Shown here: piece by piece, positions 52,588-64,000 of the stretch
Position numbering within the stretch: the first letter of the stretch is position 1
How the letters are laid out: each line of letters opens with the position of its first letter
Origin: Sycobia sp. Sy_11
Taxonomy: Eukaryota; Arthropoda; Insecta; Hymenoptera; Epichrysomallidae
Assembly (NCBI GenBank): GCA_018907035.1
Contig: JACCIC010000218.1
Location: forward strand, 242,001-306,000
Direction of reading: 5' to 3'
Length of the DNA stretch: 64,000 bases
Translations under genes and position numbers: made by a program
Notes under the pieces: generated by a model
The model's input: the letters and a program-made list of their open reading frames with translations, nothing else
The model's database searches: none
What the model was told of the DNA's origin: nothing

Positions 52588-52961
52588 AAGTATGTATATA
52601 TGAGTAAGGCAAGTGGATTAAAAATTATTTCGAACACCGAGCGCAGAATTAGGTCGAAACGGTTAATTAATCTAAAGTCGCTATTATGCGTTTGCAAAAA
52701 TAAGCCAGCTATTAATATTTCGAGCCACGAATAAGCTTATAAAGAGAAGCTTCTCTGTAATTCAGAGCAACCCCGTAAGAAATTCACTGTAATTTTTGGT
52801 AGAACAATTTTGCCCGTGCGCTGCATTACTGCTCTCCCGTCGCGCTGCACGCCGAAAGAGATTTCAAGCGAATCGTTAAATGAGAACAGCTTATCTCCGG
52901 GTGGTTTTAAGCAAATCGAGATAATTCAATGTATGGTGAATTTCAACTTATGTACATAATA

Positions 52962-52964
<3 letters not shown>

Positions 52965-53018
<54 letters not shown>

Positions 53019-53169
53019 TGATAGGACGTGTAAAAAGATTCCTCAACGCCCGCCTGCACCTTCTGACTCGGGACCAACATATCGTGTTTATGGGTTTTCG
53101 TTTCAGATTTGCGATATTAATTGAAATGACATATACATATATACGTACATATATATATACATATATACG

Positions 53170-53240
<71 letters not shown>
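52965..53240. repeat. (AT)n arrays and a TACGTACATA higher-order repeat
   Basis: (AT)n at 52965-53015. At 53130-53240, ATATATACGTACATATATAT is repeated in tandem before a long AT array. Confidence 0.9.
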
Positions 53241-53242
<2 letters not shown>

Positions 53243-54388
53243 CTTTTGTGTATCACCGAAATTTGAAAAATAGCGAAGTCTTTTTTCATCAATGTTATTT
53301 GAGATCTATATTGTTCAAGCTTGTTTTTTAATTTATTTATCTTCGATTTCAATTAGCAACCGTGGGGATCTACAGATTAGATTGAATTTAGAAACTAATA
53401 TACAATTTCAGTTTCAGATATTGCGTTCAATACGATTTTTATAATTAACTAATAAAATGTGAACAAGAAGAAAATTACTTCATTTATAAATTTTTATTAA
53501 TATAATATGATTCGTAATAATTTTCTTTCGAGACCTCAAAGTTAACGTGTCTGATATACCAACATCAAAGTAAACGTTGAATTTCGCGAACGTTAATTTG
53601 TAGATTATTATCGTGAATGAGAGGTCAAAATTGCATTTTGCCCTTTGTTATGTTCATAGAGATGTATAATTGTGTCGGCTCGTTCACGTTAAAATTTCAT
53701 AGATTGACGTATGTATGTGTCAGTTTCTCACGCCATCTATATGCATATGATTGAAGAAATAAATGCCGCACAAAATTACAGAAGTCTACCTCGTTAGTTC
53801 TTTTTGAATTAGAATTTTATGAACTCAATGAATTAGAACGTTATTTAGGCTTGTCAGACAGTGGTCAGCTTTTTATTAAAAAAATTATGAACCGAACAGC
53901 ATCTAAAGTAATTACTGATGTTATAAGTATCTTTCTGTCTTTCTTGTTCTTTCGATATTATAAGAATAAGTCCTTCCAACGTTTGCTTAGAAAATTATTA
54001 TTTTCTTATTTTACCATTACAATATTCTCTGCCTTCGTGCATAATCAAAAACTAAGATCAATTAAAATGAAGAGCGTTCTAAATCTGTAATAGCAACATG
54101 AATGCTTTAAAGAAGCTGCATGAAACTGCATATCAAAACGAGGCAAAATTATGCATATGGATATCCAACATAACTTTACAGCATGACCTAAATTGGAAAA
54201 AGTTCGAAGACAAAATTTGCAGGATGCGAACGAGGCCGAGCAATGGTATCAGTTGTTTTAACCTTGAGAGCTATTTTCGAAGTAATTTAGACCACAAAAT
54301 AATTTTTGAAACCAGAATCCCTTTTGTTTAAATATTTGTTTTTAATTTCTGTCAATTGGCGTTTCCTCTGTCTACGCAGCTGGATGTT

Positions 54389-54398
<10 letters not shown>

Positions 54399-54446
<48 letters not shown>
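54399..54446. repeat. (AT)n microsatellite
   Basis: Uninterrupted AT dinucleotides. Confidence 0.95.
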
Positions 54447-54447
<1 letters not shown>

Positions 54448-54799
54448 TCATACACGGAACTTCATTTCATAATAACCAAAAAATGATGTACATTTTCGGA
54501 AATAGGCGCGATTGATCCATTTTACGTAAAAATTTCTTCTCATTTATAATTTGGCATCAAGAATAGGGGTACTCAATAAAAAAAGTTATTTTGACTTTCA
54601 AACGAGCTTGAACATAGTTTTAAGAATCCAAATAGTATTATTACACGAATTCCATCGACCCTGCCTAGAATTGTTTTCATTGTAAGTTCTGTTTGAAAAT
54701 TCGATTAAAATAGGATATATCCTGCGAATATGTAATTTCAGAACAATTCTCAACAGCCTCGCTGTGCAGAATTCCTACAGTGAGATACGGTATGTATAT

Positions 54800-54862
54800 G
54801 TGTGTGTACTTGCGTGCGCTCGCGTGTGTGTATGTGTGTGTAGTGAGATGCGTGCATATATG

Positions 54863-54896
<34 letters not shown>

Positions 54897-55110
54897 AAGA
54901 ACGAAGTGCGCATAATATAATCGCGGCCTGGATAAAGGCGAGACGAGTACCGCGATTTTAGCGATCGCAGAACCGAAAGTAAAGAAACTCGTACGGTAGT
55001 CGAAGATTTTTCGCGCCAGGGGAAAGGGGAAAGTCGAAAAAGAAGAAGAAGAAAGAGGAGAAGAAGAAGAAGAAGAAGAAGAAAAATAAGAAGAAGAGAG
55101 AGAGAGAGAG
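54800..55110. repeat. GT, AT, GA and GAA low-complexity block
   Basis: GTGT variants, then (AT)n and (GA)n at 54857-54897, and a polypurine (GAA)n-rich tract at about 55020-55110. Confidence 0.85.
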
Positions 55111-55219
55111 GAATGAAAGTGTCCGTGGGGAGGAATTTTCCAAATTTTCGCGAAACTGTCTTTATTTCTATAATTTGGATTGCATACACCGATTGTTCGT
55201 ATGCACTGTCTTCCCTCTC

Positions 55220-55442
55220 CTCTCTCACTCTCTCTCTCTCTTTCTCTCTCTTTCCGTTTCACTGTCTCAGTACATCCGACGCGAATCTCAGTTCCGACAA
55301 ATCTTGAAAAAACTCCCGCGGCCACTGTACACACGGTTGGGTTTACCTTGCTAACTTCTCTCTATTGTTTAAGCTCTTGCTTTTCTATCTCTCTATCCCC
55401 CTCTCTCGCTCTCTCGCTGTCTCTTTCTCTCTCTCTCTCTCG
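55220..55442. repeat. Imperfect (TC)n tracts
   Basis: Pyrimidine-rich tracts at 55220-55252 and 55383-55442. Confidence 0.85.
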
Positions 55443-57590
55443 TCTACCTCTGTTCCTCTTCCGCTCCTGTCGACTAGAAAGAGAACAAGAAGATCAGGAA
55501 AAGGAAGCGATGAAGTATAAAATGGACCGAGAGAGATAGACAGATACAGAGAAAGATCCGTTGTGTTATATAATACGAAGTTGCCCCTTTATCACGCTTA
55601 CATGCACTTCAGTTCCAGCGGCGTTAATTAAATGTTTGAAATATTAAAACGTTGAAGCTCGCAAGCGCCCCGGCGGACACGCGGAACGCGAACTCGCCCT
55701 CCTTTCGTTCCCCGAGCGAGCCTTCCTTTCTTTGCTTCAGATACAAAGGTGTATTTTTCGGGTATCGCGCGCTAGGTGTCGATTTCGCCATTCGACTCTC
55801 CTTGTTTCCGTTTGCTGTTGGCAATCCAAACGTTCGATTTGCAGAAGTATCATGAACTGCGATATTGGTGAAATAAGCCTACCCGTTAATGCGTCGGATC
55901 TTACCTGATCGGCGCTGTTCCTGCTCGATTATCGTCGTTCGCTTGAGCTTTGTTTGAGATATGTTAACGAGTGTTCTAGTTGCTTTAAAGTGTACGTACC
56001 TGAAACAAAGAAATGAATTTCTACGTTAGGGAAACACATATTTTTCGTATTATGCGGCTAATGGCAAGCTCAGTAAAGATTTCAATCAGTAAGAGGAATG
56101 CAAGAGAAATATATTTTCAAGTATATGTGAAGTTTCACAAAAGCAATGTATATAACAAAGATTAGCTTTTTAAGCGATTAAAAATTATTATTACTTCTTG
56201 CTTTATTTTATAATTATTATTATTATTTCTTTTCCTTTACCAAGAGTGTGCGACAATTTGTTTTTTCGTTAAAAGAAAGAAAAAAATTAAAAATAGAAAT
56301 CATTTTAACGAAACGAAAAATTCACAGCTTTACACATTTTGACATAGATCACTTGATGGGAGACTAATATATTACAGTATAATAATATGCTATATAATAA
56401 TATATTATTGTATACAATTTATATCATAAAGAATCTGAAATCATTAATTTTAATGAAATTCTACCGTATTTTTTGCAATCTCCCGTAAATATCGTATTTA
56501 TCTTCATATGAATCGTTTCTTAAATTCTCGATCCATTCTCTTACGTCTAACTTTAGACCAACTGTGATGTCACTCATAGTTAAATGTAAAAAGTAGTCAT
56601 ATCCCGCAGCTAATTTCTATTTTTAATTTTCATAATTTTTCTAAGGAAAAAATGCTTTATGTTTCTCGTATAGCTATATAATGTAAAAACCTTAAAATTT
56701 AGCTTACTCGACTAAAGGACAGGTCCTATGTGATATATCGGTCTTATGAAAATTCTCAAGTCTTTGAAAATACATTTTTCTTATTTCAATTCCATCTCAG
56801 CAAGTAATCGTAGCGTACGTTAATCGGCTATTTCAAAAATAAATCTTTTATTTAAAATTAATTTCGTGAAATTATTTTAATTCTTAAATTTTGGAAAAGC
56901 ATAGGTAAAGTTAATTGTATAAAACTAAAACACGAATTTTCAGTCAATAAATATTTACTATGAGTATTTAAAATTTTAAAAACAACTTTCGATAGTTAAT
57001 ATTTCAGTTTCGGACTCGTGAAATATTTTGGTCCGGCGCTATAAGCACGAGGAATAACAATAGAAAATTAATATTCTTATATTTTTAATACAGATATCTT
57101 TAGCTACTGCGGACCATAAACGGGCTCTGACCTTTTAAAAGTTTATGTATACATATATCTACATTATATATACATATCTCTATATGTATGCACGTTTGGA
57201 TGTATGCATGCATATTAAATATACCCATTTTGTAATACGAATTTTGGAATACGGGAAAAAAGTTCGTATACGATCCAATATAAAACGTGCGAATCCTGAA
57301 AAATGTACGGATGTCCGAATTTCCAATTCAATATCGATACAATATGTATGGCAGATGCATAAACTAAAATTAATCAAGCGGGCAAACAACGGGTAACCCA
57401 ACGACCAAAGAAAAAACACAGAATCCGAAAAATCAATTTTTCAACTCTCGCGTAGCGAAAAACAACGCAATTAGAACCTTTTGAAATATTCGCGCAAACC
57501 TATATCTATAAGTTCAATCGGTGCCTGCGGGACACCCATGCGCGAGGACACGTGTAATCTCCCAATTCCCTTTCAGAACTATATATATAT

Positions 57591-57591
57591 A

Positions 57592-57639
<48 letters not shown>

Positions 57640-57767
57640 CGTAAATTAAATTAATTAACACGAGGGAGAAACGATGCGGTCCTGCAGTGGCGAGCACTCG
57701 CGTAGCGTCGATAATTGCATTGTACGCGGACTCCCACAATCCTCAGAAATTTCTTGGGAAATGAATT

Positions 57768-57810
<43 letters not shown>
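57591..57810. repeat. (GT)n and (AT)n microsatellites
   Basis: GT at 57591-57637 and AT at 57770-57810. Confidence 0.95.
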
Positions 57811-57818
<8 letters not shown>

Positions 57819-58516
57819 AAACACACTTGAAACTAACGATTTCGCACGCCTCAGCCAATCGGTTGAAATTTCGCGCAGCCCGTGCCAAACTTTAATATTA
57901 TTAATTAGCACCGGTTTTAACGGTTCGATCAACCCTTTAACGATACAATTTTAACCTTTGGGTCTTTTACTAAAATGGCATGATAAATACATTTTAAATA
58001 AAAAGTTCTTCGATAACGTATCCGACTTGTTTATGATACATTCCTTTGACTGGCCTACTTATACGGGTGAAAATTAAAAGAAGCTCAAAACACCAGGGAC
58101 TATTATTATGACGAAATTGAAGATTTAATTAAGCAAATATTTTTTCAGTAAATGATATTAAAGTTATGTAATGAAAGCTCAAATAAAAACATTAAGGACC
58201 TGCAAAAATGATTTCGAACATAGTAAGTGCAATATGACGCCCGAAATCTCGCTGTAACAGGGTAAACATACATTATTTATTAATTGAAAAGTCTTTAGAA
58301 TCAAACAAATCTAAATATTTTATCATTTGTTCGCTTTCTAATTTTTTTTATTTAATAAAAACTTTGACAAAAATACAAAATTCACTTAAATTTTCTTTAA
58401 AGACTGTTGTGATAATTGAAGACCATTATGCGACAAAATCACAGTAAAAAATGAATGATCTCCGAATGATCAGAGCAAATGAAGCGAAAGCAGAGTGATA
58501 TCATTGCTGTTAAGAG

Positions 58517-58563
58517 AGAGAGAGAAAGAGAGAGCGAGAGAGAGAAGAAAAAGAGAGCGGAAA
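58517..58563. repeat. Imperfect (GA)n tract
   Basis: GA repeats with AAAG and GCGA interruptions. Confidence 0.85.
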
Positions 58564-58982
58564 TGAGAGAGCGAGGGAGAGAAAGTGACTAAAACAAGAA
58601 GAGGTCCTGCAGTGTTTTAGAATTTCTTTTTATTGTTTCATTTAAAAATAAATTCATATTCTTTTTATAAATTTTCATCTTATTTCTCTGATTGTAAAAA
58701 TTCAAACTCATAAAAAACTTTTAATATAGGTACAAATAACAACTTCTCAAACTAGAAAGTATAAAGTGCTGACAGTTTGTCTTCTTCCCCCCCCCCTCTC
58801 TCACTCTCTATCGCCCTTCTTCAATTTTTTTGAGTGAATTATCTAAGATTACAAATGAATATCTGTGGTTGAGCTATGTGAAATCAGATTGGATAAATTT
58901 ACCATGCTATTACCACATACAATGCTATTCTATTTTTAAAGTCATCTTACTATCTTTATTGTTATAGATATATGTATATGCA

Positions 58983-58984
<2 letters not shown>

Positions 58985-59031
<47 letters not shown>
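58985..59031. repeat. (AT)n microsatellite
   Basis: Uninterrupted AT dinucleotides. Confidence 0.95.
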
Positions 59032-59034
<3 letters not shown>

Positions 59035-60180
59035 GTCCTACAAATATATGTTATTAAATATTTTTACTAAATGTTTATTAAACAAATAATAAAAAGTCTT
59101 CTATGGAAATATTTGTTTAATTAATTAAATCGAATCTATGAAGGCTCCACGTCACTATGAAGTATTACTAAAAAATTGTGTCAATTATTTTTTATAGAAA
59201 TAAAATGCAAATTTGCTGTATGGTTAAAATTCAGAAATCTGAAAATTCTCAAAAAATTTTTTTCTTTAATGATATATTATACAATTATTTCTCTACAAAA
59301 TTTTTCTATAAAGTTTAAATTTCAAATACTATAATAAAAATGCCAAAAATTTTTTTGAAAAAGATTAAGGGATGTTACATTAAAACACAATGGTTTTCAT
59401 GATGAAAATAACGCTTTAAAGACATCATATATTCGAATTACCTATCTAACAACCATTATTAAATACATAAAAAAGGTTTGAAATTAATTAAAAACTTATA
59501 TTCTGGTAAAACATTTATTTTATATGATTAAGAGTCGTATTCCCTATAGTAACATAGTGTCAAACGACGTTTTATTACTACAATCATTCGTTGTAATATA
59601 GACATGTTCATTTTTTGAACATACGCAAAATTATAATAAACAGAAGTTAAAAGCGCAGCAAATGCGAAGCTTAATGCTAACGAGGAACGCAATATGAAAC
59701 TCATTTATGTATACGTATTAAGTAATTTAAGTTTGTATTTTTTTTAACAATTACTAGTTTTAAACTAATTAAACTTGCGCTAAAAGTGTTGGGGCAAATT
59801 TAAAATAAACTTCCAGTATAACTTCGACGCGTGTCTCGCACTATTCATTACACGAAGAAAAAAGTATATAATAAATGTCGAGCTTAATATCTATATATAT
59901 TCAACAGCTACAAAGTCGAAATAATCGAATTTTCGTATAATAGAAAATTTATCACTTTCTACGTAAAAAGATGAACAAAAAAAAAACAGCTTTGAATAAT
60001 TCTTTAAAAAGCTACAAAGCGCTGAAAGAAAGGAGCAGCGGCAAATCGATCAGCGCCCGCTGTCAATATCCATTTTTCCCCTCGGATAAAAATCATTCGA
60101 GAATTTCATTAAACCCGCACACGATCCTGAACGACGATTCAATTTTTTATTTTTTTTTTTTTATTTTTCATTTTCGTTTC
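59032..60180. other. Non-coding, AT-rich
   Basis: No exon, RNA gene or transposon recognised. It ends in a T-rich run. Confidence 0.45.
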
Positions 60181-60720
60181 TTTTTTTAGTGTTTTTTTTT
60201 TGGTAAAGAAGGAATCGGTCTAAGCCCGCGCGCTCGCCGAGCGCCAGCCAATCTCGATCGGGAGAGGCAGCGAGAGGAGACATATACACGTATAGAGCAA
60301 GCCGGCGGGGACGGTCGCGCGCGATTACCATTCCGTACGGGGCTGGCGATAGGGAGGGGGAGGGGATGTTCTCGCGGGAGAAAAGGTGAAATGCCGTCGC
60401 AATAAATATACAAGCGGCGCGATAAGGGGAGCCGAGAGTTGGGGGGGGAGGTTAGAGCAGCAATCGAATAATCGCGGATATATCCCTCGGCAGCCGCGGA
60501 GGTCTGAGGAGAGGGGAGGGGGTAGGTGAGAGTTCGACTGTTAGATTTGCGGGACGATTGCGCGTTTTTTCTTTCTCTTTCTCTCTCTCTCTCTCTCTCG
60601 CTCTCTTCTTTTTTCTCGTTTTTTCTGTAATCTGGGGAGTGGGGTCGAGGGATACGGCAGATTTGCGTTCAGAGGCACGCGATAATTTTACCACAGGGGG
60701 CGATAATGAGGAAAAAGGCG
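60180..60720. other. Locally GC- and CpG-rich stretch
   Basis: Strong composition shift after a T-rich run, with G-rich runs and a TC array. Possible promoter island of a gene outside or not recognised in the window. Confidence 0.3.
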
Positions 60721-62783
60721 GCGAGGCTTTTTAAAATTTCTCCGTTTCGTATACGATTTGTATTACTACATATATATATATGTGTGTATGAATATGTAGT
60801 TTAACATATTACGCAAGGGCTATTTTTATAATATTGATTATAGATTCCTGAATAAGTTTGCAAACTTGATGTCGTATTTATAGCATGACCATTTGGAGTA
60901 ATTTAAAATCAAAAATGTACAATGAAATATCAACTTTAAAGATGAATGCAATGTAAAATGTAATGTAGATAACGTAATAACCATACTAATATGCCTTTTC
61001 GCCCGCCAGGCTTCTACATTTTTAACGTAACGTTGCGTAAAATTGATATTGAAATTTTTTCCTTTTTACCGTGCCTCTCAAAGGCTATTTTAATTTTATA
61101 TTATATGCAGCTTCGAGGCGATCGAGATAATAACCGATTTGTGGGAGCGCGTGATAATCGTGAAAAAAAGTTTGCTCCACGTTTTTTTTTTTTTTGAGCA
61201 TTCGTTTTCTACTCTCTTCTACTGTGCATTCGCTGACTCGTATGTTCTATATATTCGAATTCCTTGTAACTGCGTTTTTTATATCTTCGTAGTCATATAG
61301 ATCGAAATGGAAAAATTTGTTCATGAAACATGCATATCCAAAAAAGGCGTTTTCATCGAGTAACTCACTTGTCGATATCTTACGTAGAAAAAGAAATATT
61401 AAGCAAACGCGCGTCTAAATGAAGATGTCTGCGAAATTTCGGAAATTCCAGATAAAAAGAGCGAACACACTTTTCAAAGCAGTAATGAATGAATTTTTAA
61501 ATAAATAAATCAAAAAAATTTATGTAAAAATTTCTGAAACAATATTTTAGATGAATCATTTAAGAAAATATTCAAGAAAAGAAAAGAATTTAGGTATTTA
61601 GCTTTTAAGAAAGTTATTTGTTATACAAAAATCCAAAACTATCTAAATATCACATAGAGAACTCAAATAGTGAATTTAAAATAGTTCTACTTTGGAAATG
61701 ACCTATAATATTCTAAGAGATATATTTAATATTTACAATCTAATTATGTATTTTGCACGATATTAAAATTATTCACGATTCAAAGTACTGTACAAGCTTT
61801 GTTTTTTAAAAAATTTCTATATATATATGTAGTTTTTAAATAAGAAGAATAATTTTAAACTCAAATTCCCAATTTTTTTCAGATCGAATTTCGATCGATT
61901 ATAATTTAAATAACAGTTACATATAACTCTTATCAGATCATTATGATCTACCCACGTACTCGATTTGCATTATTCCTTATAAAAAAGTTTTGATAATCTT
62001 TCGGCATTAATTCTGTAAATTCTTAGATTAACTAGTTACACGCGTATTTCCTATGACGATTTTCTGCACTCAATCGATTAAAAAGAAATCTTTTGTTTCA
62101 AAAACTTTATAATGCTATGACTTTAACGGTCCACTAGATCATCGAATAATAAAAAGTAAAGTTCGTTACAGAATTCTTAGAGTTATCTAAGCATGTCTAA
62201 AACAATGAGAAATAATATGCGTATAATAATTTTCTGCGGGCTGTCGAATGGAATTTTTATCGATCGAAAAAAAAGTATTCTGTTTTATATAATATTATAG
62301 AGACATTAAATTATTTCAAACTTAAGTTTGTCTTGTTTATTTTATATTCCTAAAGATAGTCGAGAAAACTAGTCGAACGACGTAAAAATTAGAAAATTTT
62401 TAAAATTTGATTATAAAATATTTAAAAACAATTTCTCATTTCCACACCGTTTGATTAATGTACTTGAAGAAATTTCAAAAAAAAGTAAGCAAAGTACATA
62501 ATTAGCTGAAATTCGCAAAATTGAATATGCAGGTATAATATTATTTAAATCAGAGTATTATTAAGTCATCGGTACAAAACATTTCAAAATACCTCCTCTA
62601 ATTCTATTTCTTCTCCGCAGAAAACAAAGTTTAATATAATACTGACCACTATTTCTACAGGACGTGCTGATCTTGTACGTATCTTAATATTTACGAACGG
62701 TTTAATGGCATTGGCTCGGTTTTTTACCTTCCCACGCGCCTCACACGAGTGCAGCGGTATAAAAAATAAATACTGTCCGATAA
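60721..62783. other. Non-coding, AT-rich
   Basis: No gene or repeat family recognised. Confidence 0.5.
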
Positions 62784-62837
62784 ATTAAAGAATGTCATAT
62801 ACATATATATATATATATATATATGACGTTCTTTAAT
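62784..62837. repeat. Inverted repeat hairpin with (AT)n core
   Basis: The arms ATTAAAGAATGTCATATA (62784-62801) and TATATGACGTTCTTTAAT (62820-62837) pair with one mismatch around an (AT)n core. It lies just before the long (AC)n array at 62863-62969. Confidence 0.75.
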
Positions 62838-62860
62838 ATATATATATAGATATATATACA

Positions 62861-62972
<112 letters not shown>

Positions 62973-63135
62973 TTATATATATGACATGCATAAATATACG
63001 TGCATAAGAAAATAAATCAAAAGTTCCAGATTAATATAAGAAATACTGAGATTATAATAATCTCTGCACACAATATATTTGCATATTATGTACTTCAATG
63101 GCAAAACCTGAATTTATACGCTTGTTTTGAATAGA

Positions 63136-63140
<5 letters not shown>

Positions 63141-63181
<41 letters not shown>
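63141..63181. repeat. (AT)n microsatellite
   Basis: Uninterrupted AT dinucleotides. Confidence 0.95.
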
Positions 63182-63185
<4 letters not shown>

Positions 63186-63914
63186 GTATATTTAAGGGCC
63201 TCCCTCCCCCTATTTCTGTTCCCTTTTGCGCGCGCACGATTGCGCATAAATCGAGAGCACTTTAACGAGGACTTGTGTATAAAGAATAACGTGAAATTGC
63301 TCGTTAAAGTAAAGTGAGACATTAAATATAGATATTAGTAATGAACAGGAGTCGCGCTTCTTCATTTATATGACAAGCGATATAAAGCAAGGTACTCTTT
63401 TTTTATTCGATTTCCAACATCTATGTACGCCCTATCCTCTGCGATAAATTATGGATAAAAGCGCGCATCGGTTCTAAGATTATGTATATATAGGGATGAG
63501 ATGTGCGGTAGGCGAATACGAAAAGTTTGAAACAAAGAGAAATAGAGAGAGGGAGAGTGTGCGAGAGGGAAGAAAATCAAGCTCGCGAAAGGGCAGGAGA
63601 CGAAGCAACACTTGACTTTATACGTTGCGCTCTTAAATATATATATATATATACACAAGAGGGGTCGGAGAATCGCCTCGAGCTATACATGACCCCTTTA
63701 GATCTGCACGCGCGCGGCGTTTATACCTCTTCCGTCTCCCATCCCCACTCGCAGGTATTCACGCGCGCGTGTTAACTCGTTACGATGTTTCCCTTCCTAC
63801 ACTGTCCTTTTCATACCCTCTTCTTCCCTCCTCTCTTCTTCCCCAGAGCCCTCCGGCAGACTATTGTACGCGCACACGCAGACTTCCTCCTCCCTCTCTC
63901 TCGCACTGCCTTTC

Positions 63915-63921
<7 letters not shown>

Positions 63922-63961
<40 letters not shown>
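63922..63961. repeat. (TC)n microsatellite
   Basis: TC dinucleotides near the end of the window. Confidence 0.95.
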
Positions 63962-63963
<2 letters not shown>

Positions 63964-64000
63964 TCTCGAGTGTGCACGTATCTAAACGCTCGTGCAGAAG

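Larger units (their letters stand above)
53241..58984. other. Gene-poor with purine- and pyrimidine-rich tracts
   Basis: Open frames at 53851-54331 and 57145-57419 are non-repetitive but show no recognisable domain. Confidence 0.45.

Noticed and set aside
54677..55334. Frames of 183 and 194 codons on the - strand
   Set aside because: They consist mostly of Ser/Leu/Phe/Arg/Glu repeats from GA, GAA and TC tracts.

Overview
The window looks like nuclear DNA of an arthropod, probably an insect and possibly a hymenopteran (inference). It is AT-rich overall, CpG is not depleted, splice signals are of eukaryotic type, and it carries more than 30 long (AT)n arrays plus (AC/GT)n and (AG/CT)n arrays. 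There is no sign of bacterial gene packing, operons or CRISPR, and no tRNA or rRNA gene was recognised. Most open frames longer than 60 codons are translated microsatellites (poly-Tyr-Ile, poly-Ser-Leu, poly-Arg-Glu, poly-Cys-Val) and are not genes.

One protein-coding gene can be assembled with some confidence. It lies on the + strand from about 33134 to 41298, and five exons fit together in phase: 33134/33223-33368, 34179-34381, 35183-35635, 36932-37259 and 41178-41298. From the ATG at 33223 the coding length divides evenly by three and gives about 416 residues. The protein is mostly low-complexity and probably disordered. It has an RVxF-type motif (KRVNF), an 11-residue Asp run encoded by pure GAC repeats, and a more ordered Tyr/Trp-rich C-terminus. 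I do not recognise the family. The first exon has either a start at 33223 or a one-base break of an upstream acidic reading frame near 33166-33169. A small intronless ORF on the - strand (31823-32023) could encode a 63-66 residue single-pass membrane protein, head-to-head with the larger gene.

Transposon relics: a decayed Penelope-like element with RT and GIY-YIG remnants (about 25260-26745, +); a decayed Jockey-type LINE reverse transcriptase (about 23215-24075, -) whose catalytic Asp-Asp is destroyed; a 245-bp fold-back MITE-like element (19415-19659) with TACACTG termini; and a possible half-copy near 45064. Two inverted repeats stand out: a perfect 20-bp stem with a 7-nt loop at 14108-14154, and a hairpin at 62784-62837.

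The layout is: 1-19 kb, gene-poor with microsatellites; 19-27 kb, transposon relics; 27-31.7 kb, nothing recognised; 31.8-41.7 kb, the gene region; 41.7-64 kb, gene-poor and very rich in microsatellites. Nothing in the window supports a novel multi-gene system. The most interesting items are the unrecognised gene with its possible frame break, the perfect hairpin, and the small membrane ORF.
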